NCBI GenBank assembly: GCA_001632425.1
Contig: KV425632.1
Coordinates: 34,601-98,600 of the forward strand
Reading direction: 5' to 3'
DNA length: 64,000 nt
Origin: Neolentinus lepideus HHB14362 ss-1
Taxonomy: Eukaryota; Basidiomycota; Agaricomycetes; Gloeophyllales; Gloeophyllaceae
Each line of letters starts with the position of its first letter. Positions within the stretch are counted from its first letter, which is position 1. Shown piece by piece: positions 27,656-40,533 of the stretch. The notes below the pieces were generated by a model. That model worked only from the letters and a program-made list of their open reading frames with translations, had not been told where the DNA came from and did not search any database. The translations under genes were made by a program, and so were the position numbers.

Positions 27656-30205
27656 ATAGGCTGGGCCAACTGGTCCAGGGCCTAATGGAGCCTGTGACAT
27701 TTCCAAAAAATGTGAACATAGATGAGATCTAAAAATAACTTAAAAGAGAATATGAGAGGGTGGGAGTGGTATTACCTGGCCGGAAAAATCCGGAAAAATC
27801 CAAATATATTCCTGGACACTGTTAGAGCTAAAAATAAGTGTGGCACAGATTTGTGTTGTGGGAAAATGCCCACTGCAGGCTCAAATAAACTCGATAAAAA
27901 TGGGAATATATTCCGGGACACTATTAGGGCTAAAAATAAGTGTGGCACAGATCTGTGGTGTGGCAAAATGGCCACTGCAGGCTCAAATAAAATCGGAAAA
28001 AATGCCTAAAAATGCGCAAAAATTCAGGGGGATTGCTGGGAGGGAGTGGATCCAGATGGGATTACCAAATTAAGGAATTACCTTCCTAATATGGAAATTT
28101 TCGAGTGGGTACCCATTTGAACCCAATTTTTTTGCTCTATTTGGTTTCAGGGGTGGTTTCCCATGATTAGGTAATCAATTTCCAAAAATAGCAACTTTTG
28201 TGTGGGTGCCCATTTGAATTGTAATTGTTTGCTCTATTTGTTTCAAGGGTCAGTTTCCAATGATTGTAGCATGGGAGCCAGGAAAGGTCTTGAGATGAGA
28301 CCTGTGATAGTGGTATAGGGTTCACTAGAGCTACCCATCTATAGCAAAATATTTTTTCACATGCCACATCCAAAACACTTTTTCATGTTTTCCCACACCA
28401 ATACTGATCTGTAGATCATGCCCTTTTGGGTGGGTGGTCACCTGCTAGTGGCCTACAGGTTTACTTAAGACACTGAGAGATTCTATCCACTACATCACGA
28501 ATTACCATATTTGGCAATATACTACACCAATACTGATTTCTGCACTATGCCCCTTGTGAGAGGGTGATTAACTACGATAGACCTATGGGTTTGCATAAGG
28601 CTCTGAAAGAATCTGATGAGCAGATGGCTGAGTACCGCTTTTGGGTAGTACACCTCCTGCAGCCTTTCCCCAGCTACCACTTTTGCTTCTGATGTTCAAA
28701 AACATGTCTTCCTAGTATATACTATCATATTTGACCAAGTGCCAACAAGTCCCGAGCCATTCTGACCACTACCTGCTGACCTGCTACTGATCAGCCTCAA
28801 AAACACACATATCTCACCACCCTGTGACAACCAGTGTAGCTAGTGGCCTGGAAACAATTGGTAATCAATCCTATGACAGGCCTCTTTAATTCTACATCTT
28901 GTCCCAGCCACCCCAATGGCTCCTACCTATCATAGACACCAGAAACACCAAAATTTGGTGCTGAGCAATGTCCTGGTGAGCAAGCCTACTTCATGCACAA
29001 TGTGGTCATCCCGAGTGTCCACTAATAGGTTGGAGCACCTGAGGTGGCTAGGACAAGATATAGAATTAAAGAGGCCTGTCATAGGATTGATTACCAATTG
29101 TTTCCAGGCCACTAGCTACACTGGTTGTCACAGGGTGGTGAGATATGTGTGTTTTTGAGGCTGATCAGTAGCAGGTCAGCAGGTAGTGGTCAGAATGGCT
29201 CGGGACTTGTTGGCACTTGGTCAAATATGATAGTATATACTAGGAAGACATGTTTTTGAACATCAGAAGCAAAAGTGGTAGCTGGGGAAAGGCTGCAGGA
29301 GGTGTACTACCCAAAAGCGGTACTCAGCCATCTGCTCATCAGATTCTTTCAGAGCCTTATGCAAACCCATAGGTCTATCGTAGTTAATCACCCTCTCACA
29401 AGGGGCATAGTGCAGAAATCAGTATTGGTGTAGTATATTGCCAAATATGGTAATTCGTGATGTAGTGGATAGAATCTCTCAGTGTCTTAAGTAAACCTGT
29501 AGGCCACTAGCAGGTGACCACCCACCCAAAAGGGCATGATCTACAGATCAGTATTGGTGTGGGAAAACATGAAAAAGTGTTTTGGATGTGGCATGTGAAA
29601 AAATATTTTGCTATAGATGGGTAGCTCTAGTGAACCCTATACCACTATCACAGGTCTCATCTCAAGACCTTTCCTGGCTCCCATGCTACAATCATTGGAA
29701 ACTGACCCTTGAAACAAATAGAGCAAACAATTACAATTCAAATGGGCACCCACACAAAAGTTGCTATTTTTGGAAATTGATTACCTAATCATGGGAAACC
29801 ACCCCTGAAACCAAATAGAGCAAAAAAATTGGGTTCAAATGGGTACCCACTCGAAAATTTCCATATTAGGAAGGTAATTCCTTAATTTGGTAATCCCATC
29901 TGGATCCACTCCCTCCCAGCAATCCCCCTGAATTTTTGCGCATTTTTAGGCATTTTTTCCGATTTTATTTGAGCCTGCAGTGGCCATTTTGCCACACCAC
30001 AGATCTGTGCCACACTTATTTTTAGCCTTAACAGTGCCAATGAATATATTCCGATTTTTAGCGATTTTCCCGGATTTTTCCTACCAGGCAATACCATTCC
30101 CACCCTCTCACATTCTCTTTTAAGTTATTTTTAGATCTCCATCTATATTTACATTTTTCGGAAATTGTCACAGGCTCCAGTAGGCCCTAGACCAGCTGGA
30201 CCAGC
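27656..30205. repeat. Large near-perfect palindrome (inverted repeat, arms about 1.2 kb)
   Basis: Positions x and 57955-x are complementary across most of the inner arms. For example 28167-28373 and 29582-29788 encode the identical 68-residue frame on opposite strands. Arms run from about 27656 to 28925 and from about 29030 to 30205, with a spacer of roughly 100 bp around 28978. The left arm has an extra tandem copy of about 92-110 bp (27790-27990) that the right arm lacks. No coding function is seen. Confidence 0.9.
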
Positions 30206-30235
30206 CAGATCTAAGCCACCCAAATAGAGTAGGTC

Positions 30236-30300
30236 AAATAGTAATACTATTGCACTAATTACCACTATAGTGGTAATTAGTGCAATAGTACTACTATTTC
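30236..30300. repeat. 60-bp hairpin at the right end of the TIR element
   Basis: AATTACCACTATAGTGGTAATT is the centre of a near-perfect inverted repeat; its arms carry the ACTATTGCACTAATTACC word that also occurs in both terminal inverted repeats. It could be a remnant of two element ends joined together. Confidence 0.6.
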
Positions 30301-33300
30301 TATAGTACTTGTTCACCGACATTATAACACTTTTTAGTTCGGGTAATTAGCACAATAGTAATACTATTTTGGCTGAAATCATTCAAGAGGCAGAGCAAAG
30401 GCACAACTTGTGGTAGTAGGTAATTAGAGCCAGACATAGAGCACTTGCTCTCCTGTATTTAAGACATCACTTTTCTGTTTTGTAGAACAAGTTATCTTCA
30501 CCACACTCTTCAGATTTCAGTCTCATGTCAGAGTTTCTTCTAAGTCCATCTTGTGACTTGTGTATAGGTACTCTTGCATACCTCTGACTTCACCCAGAGA
30601 TAGCAACAGAGCAAGTCAGCATAGCATCACTGATAGTAAGCAAACCCTTTACAAGTCTCTCTCTCTTAGGCAGCCTCATGCGCTGTAGCATAGTATTAAC
30701 CAGAGTCTATACACCCTGAGTTAGAGATAGCGACTGCAAGTAGCACTCTCCTACAGAGCACCAAAGACCATATAGTGCCGACTAGGAGAAGCATCGTATA
30801 GTGCCTACATAGTGCCGTGCACATAGCATCACTCTCTAGAATCAGACTGCCACCAAATAGCAACTCAGCACCAACCTCCCTTTAGCCCCACCTATACGTC
30901 TCACCTACACCCATCTCCTCTGAACTATCTATACCCTTTGTTACCCCGGGCCTTGCAGCCATCTGACACCAAGGGTTTGGTGTTTGCTTTGTGGTTGTGT
31001 CTGTCTTTAGGTCTCTTCTTCACGGGTTTCATCGTGTGTCTGTGCATATCACCACGTCATCAGGGAAGCTGTCAGCAAGCACCAAACTGAGCAACCTGAC
31101 TGACATCAAGGAATGGAAGGCTAAAGATAGAAAGGCATTATCTGCCATCCGTTTGCGGGTTGCTGACTCACATCTAGTACATACACGGAGCATCCACAGC
31201 TCGCAAAGCCTGGATAACATTACAAATGATGTTTGAGTCACATGGCCCGATGGGCATTGTAATCGCATGTTGGAAATTCTTCCAAGCACAGTGTGACAAA
31301 AATAGTAACATTGAGGAACACATCAGATCGATGTGGGAATATCAAGATGAGATTCACTGATTGGGCAGCAAAATCATTGATGATAAAGACTTTACTATTA
31401 CATTGCTTACATCATTACCAGAGTCCTGGAGCATGTTTATCCAGTCTATTGATACTGTCGCCCTGAAAATGATGTCATCAGAACAATTAATAGCATGTAT
31501 ACTCAAGGAAGACCACCACCAGAAGTCCCGGCCTGGAGTTTCAGACTCCACTCTCCTTGTTCGAGGCAAAGGCCATTCTTATATGCTACAACTGTAACAA
31601 AAAGGGACACACCAAAGACCAATGCTGGGCTAAGGGAGGGGGTAAAAAAGGTCAAAAACCCCAAAGAAAGGGAAAATTGAATAATACAAATAACAATAAA
31701 GCCAATGCCACATCTGAAACAGCATTTGCTTTCACAGTCACAGTGTTTATGAGCAACCAGAACATGCTGTGGTGGTGCAAGACAAGCGCCCAATGTGGTA
31801 CACTGATAATGGTGCCACAATGCATGTGACAAACCAGCATGAATATCTTGCCACATTTGAAGCATCACCACCTGGCACTTATCTCAATGGCATAGGCGGC
31901 AAATGCAAAGTGGCTGGAAAACACAATGTCAATTTGGATTTCAAAGTAGGATTCAAAGTAGGAAAATCAAATATTCCAGTAACACTCAAAAACATTATGT
32001 ATGCATCAAATGCACTGCTAAATTTAATTTCATTATGCTGTGTGGATGAGGGTGGAATGGGCTATACTGGAAATGGCAGAGTTTTAACTATTACCCATAA
32101 AGGGAAGGTAATCGGGATCAGCCAAAGAAATAATGGGCCAGGACAGTTATATGCTATGGACTGCACCATAAATATTCTGAAAAATAATTCAGTAAATGCA
32201 GCCATAGAATCTGCATGCATGTGGGAGGAATGGCACCACGCACTAGTGCATATTCATATGGGTGCCGTCAAAAAACTCAAAGATGCGAAAATGGTTGATG
32301 GAATGGATGTTGACCCATCCTCAGAACCTGTTATGCAATGCAAGGCCTGTATTCAAGCCAAACAACATATGGAACCCTTTCCATCTGAGTCTACAAGCAT
32401 TGTTTCAGACATCAGAGAAATTACCATATTGGATGTCTGGGGTCCTACCCAGACTGTTTCCACAGAAGGGTATTGGTATTTCCTTATGTTTACAAACATG
32501 AAATCACATCACACTATGATGTATTTTGATGAACACAAATCAGGCACTGTGATCTTGGCTAAATTTAAAGAATACAAGGCATTCATAGAAACCCAAACAG
32601 GAAATAAATTAAAACACTTTCAAGTGGACAATGGTGGGGAATTCACAAATCAAGAATTCCAAAAATATTTACAACAAAATGGGATAATATTCGAAACCAC
32701 AGTGCCATACTCACCATCTCAAAATGGCATTGCTGAAAGACTTAATTGCATGCTTGTCGAGCACATGTGTGCAATGCTACTTGCAAGTAATTTGCTGAAA
32801 TTCCTATGGGCAGACACTGTGGCATATGCAACCTACATTAAGAATAGATCTCCCACACATCTGCTTCACGATATCATGCCTAAAGAAGCATTTTTTGGCT
32901 GCAAACCAAATATAGCAGATTTACAGGAATTCAGCTCAAAATGCTGGGCCCTTGATTCCCAGAAGGTCAGCTGGCAGAAGCTTGATCCCAAATCATTACC
33001 TGGACTATTTGTGGGATTTGCTGAGAATTCAAAAGCCTACTGCATTTATTTCCAGAATAAGTGCTTAATATTAAAATCAAGAAATCTAACATTTGATCAA
33101 GGAACTAAATATACAGAAAACCCTGTTGCATGAGTGCCTCCTTCGTGAATTGAGCGGGAGAGTGAAAACAGTGGCAATCTGTCAAATGAGATATCCTCAG
33201 AACCTGTAGATAGTGCTGCAGAACAATCAAAATCAGGCACTTCTGATGGAAATAATAATTTAAATATTTCTGAGACTAATTTACAAACTGAAGTACTACA

Positions 33301-34575
33301 AAAATCAAGTCGTGTATCTGCTAAAGCGCCCATTGATTATGGAAAGGCTAATAACCCTGACTGAAGGAAAGTCTCAGAAGTGTACCTTGATCATCAAGCT
33401 AGCCACGAGCACCCATCAGAACAAGTGCCAGCAGATCTGTCCAAGAAGGACACAACAGACATTGTATATGTCACAACTGAAGAAGATCTAGAATCTTATT
33501 GAGAAGCAGAAAATTCTGGTGATTGGCCACAGTGGCTGAAAGCCATGCAAGCTGAAAAAAAATAGCTTGAGGAAAATAATACTTGGAAATTAGTGGATTT
33601 ACCTCCTGGGTGAAAGCCTGTAGGCTGTAAATGGGTCTACAGAATTAAATGAGATGAAAATGGCAAAATAATTAAATACAAAGCCAGACTCGTTGCACAA
33701 AGATTTACCCAAATTCCCAGAATGGATTATTATGAAACCTTCTCACCCATCATGTGTCTAAAATCATTATGTGCACTACTTGCCATTGGCACAATCTATG
33801 ATCTAGAAATGGATCAAATGGATGTTGTTGGAGCATACCTTAATGGTTACCTAAAGGAAGAAATCTATATGTGGCAACCCAAAGGCTTCGATGACAGAAC
33901 CGATCACATATGTAAGCTTGAGCATACATTGTATGGACTCAAGCAAGCAGGCTGCAAATGGAATTTATTATTAGATGAATTCCTAATTATGAGCAGCTGG
34001 CGGTGCATATGTGCGGATCCATGCATCCACATTCAAAAAAGTCCAAACAGTATGGCATATATTGCCATACATGTTGATGACCTCACTATTATGGCCAAAA
34101 CCTGTGACATCATAGATCAAATAAAAATAGAACTTTGATCAAAGTTCAAAGTGATGGATTTAGGGCCTATCAAACATATTGTGGGGCTAGAAATAATATG
34201 GGACTGTCCAAACAAAACACTTAAATTATTGCAAAAAGCATACATCAATGGGGCACTCAAGAAATTTAACATGGCTGACAGCCACCCAGTTGCCACACCA
34301 CTTGACCCAAATGTCAAGCTAGAGCATGTGCCTGACAGAAGCTGTCATCCAGAAATGGAACATGTACCTTATTGGGAAGTGATTGGGAAGCTCATGTACA
34401 CCATGATTGGCACAAGGCCAGACATTGCCTATGCAGTCCAGACCCTCAGCCAATTCACATCAAACCCTGTGCCAGCCCACTGGACCACCATTAAGCACAT
34501 ACTCTGGTATCTAAAAGGAACCTGAGACTTTGTACTTGAATACAGGGGGTGCAACCCTGAAATAGTAATTACCAG

Positions 34576-35888
34576 TGATAGCCCCATTGGCTTCTGACCC
34601 CAGAAAACACGATTTAGGGTGATTCCACATGCTTTGTGGGAACGGTGACTTAGCGACTCAATAGCGCACTATCGGCACTCTGCGCACTAGCAACCCTATG
34701 AACCAGCAACAAGGCTCTCAGCTCCTCAGCACACTTAGGACAGCTCCTCTGTAGCTCAGTCAGCTGAATGTCATTCAGTCGAGTCATCAGCATCTCAGCA
34801 TGCATCGCCCAACATTGTTACTGTGGTCTGAACTGAGGCGGTGTCTCAGGGCACCTTTCCATAGGGCATACAGCCCACTGTTGCTTCAGATCAGCACTAG
34901 TTCTATTGGTGTGACTTTCCTTATGCGTGCAGTGTGCATTGACACATGGTGTGACTATGGCTATCATGACACCACTGCACAATATAGCGGCCCCCACCCT
35001 TTATCCCTCTTTTGGCAATATCGCGCTAGCATCAGCAGCATAGCCCGCCACCGGATCATCAAGGAGGTGCACTCTAATGCAAAGTCAAGACACACCCGAC
35101 TGGCTCTCATCTGCAGAGTGGTGTGTGTGTTAGAGTTGGTCACGAGGGGTACTGGTCGAGGATCGCATGCAGGATAGGAGCAAGGCAGTACAAGTCATAT
35201 GGATGTGAGGCTGAGCAAAGGCACAACTAGTGGTAGTAGGTAGTTAGAGTCGGACATAGAGCAGTCACTCTCTTGTATTTAAGACATCACTTTTCTGTTT
35301 TGCAAAACAATTTATCTTCACCACACTCTTCAGATTTCACTCTCACATCAGAGTTTTCTTCTAAGTCTGTTTTGCAACTCACATTTAGGTACTCTTGCAT
35401 ACCTCCAACTTCACCCAGAGATAGCGACAGAGCAAGTCAGTGTAGCGTCGCTGATCATAAGCAAAATCCCTTCCAAGTCTCTCTCTCTTAGGCAGCCTCA
35501 TGCACTGTAGCATCATACTAACCTGAGTCTATATATGCCCGAGTTAGAGGTAGCAAATGCAAGTAGCGCTCCACTATAGAGCACCAAAGACCATACAGTG
35601 CCGAGCAGAAGTACCATATAGTGCCTACACAGCACCGTGCACATAGCGCTACATAGGGCATAGTGTCACTCTCTATCATCAGACTGCTGCCGAATAGCAA
35701 CTCGGTGCCAAACTCCCTTTAGCCCCAACTGTACATCTCACCTACACCCATCCCCTCTGAACTATTATTACCCTTCATTACCCCAGGCCTCGCAGCCATC
35801 TGGCACCAAGGGTTTGGTGTTTGCTTTGTGGTTGTGCCTAGCTTTAGGTCTCATTTCCACAGGTTTCATCGTGTGTCTGTGCATATTA
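34576..35888 (+). mobile_element. Solo LTR of the Gypsy-G family, copy 3
   Basis: Begins TGATAGCCCC and ends GCATATTA (C to T change in the last codon-like triplet of the end), 1313 bp. The 4-bp duplication CCAG lies at 34572-34575 and 35889-35892. It splits Copia-B between the RT and RNase H regions. Confidence 0.9.
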
Positions 35889-36357
35889 CCAGATATTCTG
35901 ATGCCAACTGAGGATCAGACACAAATGACAGAAAATCCATATCCAGTAATACATTTATTCTAGGAACTGGAGCCATCACATGGGCATCAAAGAAGCAATG
36001 CACGGTGGCACTGTCAAGCATGGAAGCAGAATACACAGCCACTGCCACCACCACAAGTCAGGCAGTGTGGCTGCAATCCCTGCTCACTGAGTTGGGGTAT
36101 CCACAAATAGATCCAACCCATATCGGGGTGGATAACAAATCTGCAATAGCACTCACAAAAAACTCGGTAAATCATGGCCAAGCAAAGCACATTGATATAA
36201 AATATCATTTTATTCAAAATAAAATACAGTCTAACAACATTTATGTATCCTACTGCACTACGGATGTCAATACAGCTGATATATTTACTAAAGCGCTTCC
36301 TTGACCAAAATTTGAAGCTTTCTTCAAAGCACTCAGTATGTCTGAGCTGAGGGGGAG

Positions 36358-36606
36358 TGTTGGAACAAATCACATGACATTGGGCATCTCAGCCATGCAT
36401 GTGGACAAGCCACAAGCACCCTCGTAGATGCTTAAAGGACATTATAGAATATTTGAGTATTCCAATTTATTTCATATTAAATGTTATAGTATATTCTGTG
36501 ACATTCTAGCATAACATGTACAAGCAGTATATAAGAAGTGCCCGAGTAGTGGGCACCTACCCTAATCAATTCTTTGAATATTTACAGCTGTATAACCTTT
36601 TCAATA
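36358..36606 (+). repeat. 3' LTR of Copia-B
   Basis: 249 bp, mate of 24454-24702. Preceded by the polypurine tract GAGGGGGAG and followed by the target duplication CAAAT. Confidence 0.9.
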
Positions 36607-36611
36607 CAAAT

Positions 36612-38232
36612 GAGATCTGTATAGATGGTGTGTAGGTCCCCCGGCTGTGGCACAAAAGGCTAACATTGACAGAAGAAACATAGGGCTGGGTAGTGTATGA
36701 GTAAAATTATTGATAGAGGACTATTATCATTCTTGATTATGTTAATATTTTCCCACCCTACTGGCATTTGCCACCCAGCATCTTCAATGCCACCATGCCT
36801 ATGTACTCAGGTCCATCTGATCCAAACAAACTGACTGTGCTATACTGGCTGTTCCAAACATTGAGCATTTGACAGAAAAATAAACAAACATCAAAAATTA
36901 TATGGAACTTTCTCTGTACCATGCATAGTTGCTACTTGAGCTCAGACATGACATAGTACAGCTGGTTAGCTCCATCTGAGTGTGACAGTGTCGATTCAGC
37001 AGTGTAGATTGGATTCATGAAGTATACAATGGGAAACTACATGTTAGCTGTAAGCAGTCCTTCCCCCATTCCCTTGTTACTCAATCCAGATCCTCCAACC
37101 TATTGTCCTCCTCCAATAGGAATTCCATGTCATGACTACCCAAAAACATCACTCATCAAAATTCCTCAACAGTCTTATGGTACTTCATCCTGACCTGCGA
37201 GAAAAAGCAACATAAAGATTGAATAAGCTGAGTCTTCCATTTGGCATAGTAGCAATATCAATGATGATGTGTGGTAGTCTGTAAAAACAAACCACACTCC
37301 AGTCCATCCAGATGATTTGCTCCGGTCCACTGCAGCTTGACCAGTATGTAAGCAGGCTGATGCTTCAACTTTATGGCTTACTTGTCCTGATGCAAAGGTG
37401 ATCTGTTTCCCTGACTTATTGCCATGATGAACCAAGATAGCCTGCCATTCAGATGCTGTAGGGGCCCTTCCCCCAATCATATCCTGTGCTGAACATGTGA
37501 AGAGTGGAACATGTTAATCTCTGCAATAGTTCTTTATTGCCACCTCATTCCCCCACTTGCAAACACCATGCCTAAGAGTGACAAGCAAGGCATCCTTCCA
37601 TGGCCTGTTCTCAAAGTCTGTTTTAGGACACACTGGATGTCCAAGGACCAATTTACTCAGCATTTCAATATGATGCTCCTTTACTCTGCCATATTGAAGG
37701 TGTGTCAGGAAGTTGTGCTAGTCAGGATCAGTGACACAGATTTGCTACCTCTCTAGAATGACCACTTTGTCAAACTCTTTGTAGATTGCACAACCCAGAT
37801 GGGAATCAGGTGATTCATTTAGATTGGCAGTAGAGAGCCTGCATCCGAGATGTTGCAATGTACACCACTGCAACATGAGTCATTGACTACAGACTGACAC
37901 ACATGAACAGTACATTGACATGGTGTTCTTCATATCCAGCTTGCTCACTTCCTGACAAAGTGAGAACATACCAATATTAGTATGTACAGTGCATTCATAT
38001 GGCAATCAAGTTTGATGGATGTACACCCAATTGTGAATGTTTATTTTGATGATATATATATGAAGTCACTGAGTACAGAGTACTGGTTACACCCCAGATC
38101 AGGGGTGAAGTTACCAATGGCAGTTGGCACTTCTCCAGTTATCATTCTTGATCATATTAATATGTGAAGAGCTTGTATTATAATATATTACAGGACCCTC
38201 CATTATGGTTGTGAATACTTAGTCCAGTGGTG
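36612..38232. other. Degenerate DNA between Copia-B and Copia-C, no gene recognised
   Basis: AT-rich with only short open frames. The plus-strand frame 37511-37756 and later segments could be remains of an older element; text near 38205 reads HYGCEYLVQWCG, faintly like a chromodomain of Gypsy integrases, but this is too short to call. Confidence 0.35.
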
Positions 38233-38477
38233 TGGACTGTTGGAAATTGCTCAGGAATATAAATTAGGTATAAGACTAACCCATTTGAATTTCATGAATA
38301 TTGTAGTATATTCTAGCATTTTGCACAAGTAGTATATAAAGCCCAAGGGACAGCGCCCTCCTCATGGGCTTGTAATCCTACAGCTTAATCGCCCTTGTAC
38401 CAGTCTCCTATTAAAAATCTACACAAGCCCATGAGACTAGTACAAAGACCTGGCTCTATGCTTATCCTGCTTACATA

Positions 38478-40301
38478 ATGTCATCAAACAACATCAATTC
38501 CTTACTCATGAATGTACTGAAGCTTGTGGGAAGCAATTACCATGATTGGAAATTTGCTATCTCAATGGTACTCTGCCAAGCTGGATGTTGGGATGTGGTC
38601 TCCAGAGTGGAATTGAGACCAGTGACACAGAATGCATCATGGAGAGCAAAAGCAGAAGAAGGTCTCACAGCCATTGTACTGACAATTGATCCCAGTCAGT
38701 ACCAGTATATTCAAGATGCACCCGATGGGCCTGAGGCATGGAAGGTGCTCACCCAAATCTACAAGAAGAACAGCCATGCAAATTGCATTGCCCTAAAAAG
38801 GCAATTTTACGGATATGTCCATGACCTGGACAAGCTGATCCAGGAATACATCAATGGTATAATGACCCTTGCCTCGCAACTTAAGGCAATAGGGGTTAGA
38901 CTTGAAGACATTGATGTTATGGATGTCATTTTATTCAATCTGCATGACTTGTGGTCAAATATCTGTTGGAAATTGGGTTTTGGGTCAAGCTCGTGGGCTT
39001 GCATGTGGTCGTGAGGGGGGGCACCAGAGGTGCCCATATTGGGCATGATAAGAAAATTAATATATAAGTCTTGTATTTACTGGTTGTACCACACGTGATT
39101 GCCCTTCAGGCAACCAACTGCTCAGGGCAAGCACACCCACATTGTCTTGATTTTGGCTTATTTCTTCACAATCATGTCAACCCTGTTGGGGGGTCTAAAT
39201 ACCAACAAGGCTTCTCAGGGGCAGCCGGAAGCCCACCACTTGCTGTTTGTTGCATCATATACTGTTTTATTCATTGTCTGTTGACACTATGCTAGCTAGG
39301 AGTGACTATACTATCCTATGCTATGCTGCCACTGCCGCTGTGTTCTCACCACTGCCATTGTCACTGACCATATACCTGCTGCTGGGGCCAAATCCACCAC
39401 CACTCATTGCTGCTGCCATGTCACCGCCGTTGCCATCTGCTCCTTTTGTCATTGCCGTGAATTGCCCACTCGAGGGCTGAAGTGTCATGATTGCCTGTTT
39501 GATGGGCCAAAGTGTTGTCGTGTCAAGGAACCACCCATCCGAGGGCTGAAGTGCACTGTGAATGCCCATTCAATGGGCCAAAGCCCATTACTGTTGCTGG
39601 AGATGTCGATGTTGGGTTGCTGGGATGCTGGAAAGTTGTTGGAGAGCTTTTGGAATCATCGTACGTTATTTGCTGCCACCTTGCACCTAAGGGTCACCCA
39701 TTGTAGCTCTTCACAAGCATGGACTATTAGCCAGATGTCAGAGTCAGGTGACTGGGGTACACCATGTAGATTCAGGGAGTGTTGGGCATTGGGGAGTGCT
39801 TTCAGTATGCTCGCCCACTGTGCTCAGGGGAGTGTGTTGGAAATCAGGCTTCTGGTCGAGCTCATGGGCTTGCATGTGGTCACAAGGGGGGCACCAGAGG
39901 CACCCATATTGGGCATGATAAGAAAATTAGTATATAAGTCTTGTATTTACTGGTTGTACCGCACATGATTGCCCTTCAGGCAACCGACTGCTCGGGGCAA
40001 GTGTGCATGCATCATCTCGATTTTGGCCTATTTCTTCAATATTGCCGGTACACTGTGTGCAACAACTGATGAGCTGAACATCATCTTGGATATTACCGGT
40101 GCCCTCCTGGATGAAGGCAGATGTGGCAGGACCCCGAAAACCTTGCTGGACATGGCTCTAGCTGCTTGTGGCCCACATACTCAAGCAAGTCTGAGGTGCT
40201 ACAAGTGCAATGAGCACAGGCATGTAGCGAAAAACTGCCCAAAGGGGAAGGAGGAGAAGGTCAATTTAACATTGACCAGTGATGAAGAATTTGCATTTTA
40301 G
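38478..40301 (+). pseudogene. Copia-C gag, split by a miniature LTR element
   Basis: The first part (MSSNNINSLLMNVLKLVGS…) has the copia UBN2/gag-type helical pattern with GSNYHDWKFAI and ends at LWSNI. After the insertion it continues in frame (AGTLCATTDELN…) to a zinc knuckle CYKCNEHRHVAKNC and a TAG at 40299. Apart from the insertion no stop interrupts it, so it was probably intact until that event. About 250 residues in total. Confidence 0.85.
38964..40038 (+). mobile_element. Miniature LTR retrotransposon (TRIM-like) nested in Copia-C gag
   Basis: LTRs 38964-39168 (205 bp) and 39835-40038 (204 bp), both starting TGTTGGAAAT and ending TTTCTTCA. Flanks read ATATC on the left and ATATT on the right, a 5-bp duplication with one transition. 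The internal 666 bp has no gag or pol, and CAGGGGAG precedes the right LTR as a polypurine tract. Total 1075 bp. Confidence 0.85.
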
Positions 40302-40533
40302 GATTGAAGAAGAAAACCTCAATTTGGAGTAAGACAGTGTGGGAATCATGTGTCGATCTTGGGCAGCAAGTGTTAGTCACTCTGACACTGCCAGTGCAGT
40401 AAGCGTGTGTTGCTCCGGCTGCAAGCACAATGTCTCTGGCTTCAGGAATTTAGCTTATGGGGGAGCTCAGTGGTTCTGGAATTTTGCAATTTTGTGATAT
40501 TATTTTCTGAAGATATTCTGAGCAATGGGGGAG

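Larger units (their letters stand above)
25627..30385. mobile_element. 4.7-kb TIR DNA element inside LTR copy 2, superfamily unknown
   Basis: About 85 bp at the left (from CAGCCATAATAGTATTAC at 25637) match, inverted, the right end (…TTGGCTG at 30375); the shared inner part includes ACTAAAAAGTGTTATAA. The flanking AGAGG (25622-25626 and 30386-30390) is a candidate 5-bp duplication, though the outermost 10 bases of the inverted repeats match poorly and the borders may be off by about 10 bp. No transposase frame is seen. The right half is a 2.5-kb palindrome. The left half has another LTR-like fragment. Confidence 0.6.
24984..31051 (+). mobile_element. Solo LTR of the Gypsy-G family, copy 2, split by a TIR element
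   Basis: Left part 24984-25626 begins TGATAGGCCCC; right part from about 30386 ends GCATATCA at 31051. Joined, they make one LTR like copies 1 and 3. The 4-bp duplication CCAC lies at 24980-24983 and 31052-31055. It interrupts Copia-B gag, and is itself interrupted by a 4.7-kb element. Confidence 0.88.
24817..36304 (+). pseudogene. Copia-B gag-pol polyprotein, interrupted and with stop codons
   Basis: Gag starts at 24817 (MSNNSGNIS), is cut at 24983 and resumes at about 31056. A zinc knuckle CYNCNKKGHTKDQC lies near 31583-31625. The protease has DNGATMHV (about 31802-31825). The integrase shows D (LDVWGPT), D (VDNGGEF) and E (NGIAER), from about 32430 to 32745. RT has AYLNGYLKEEIY and the HVDD catalytic pair (about 34070-34090). 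RNase H resumes after the second solo LTR with SSMEAEY and ends IFTKALP. Premature TGA codons occur at 31358, 33611, 33650, 34136, 34523 and 36302, most of them where arginine is usual, and the 33134-33720 stretch is poorly readable. The copy is inactive. Confidence 0.85.
24454..36606 (+). mobile_element. Copia-B: complete but decayed Ty1/copia element with nested insertions
   Basis: Two 249-bp LTRs (24454-24702 and 36358-36606, about 96% identical) flank the element, with the 5-bp duplication CAAAT at 24449-24453 and 36607-36611. A primer-binding site GGTTATGAGCCC follows the left LTR and a polypurine tract TGAGGGGGAG precedes the right one. Order is gag, protease, integrase, RT, RNase H, as in copia. 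Two Gypsy-G solo LTRs (24984-31051, itself split, and 34576-35888) interrupt it; without them the element would be about 4.8 kb. Confidence 0.95.

Noticed and set aside
28916..29158. 80-residue frame across the palindrome centre
   Set aside because: It spans the spacer and the right arm, with no homologue recognised; frames on both strands are forced by the inverted repeat.
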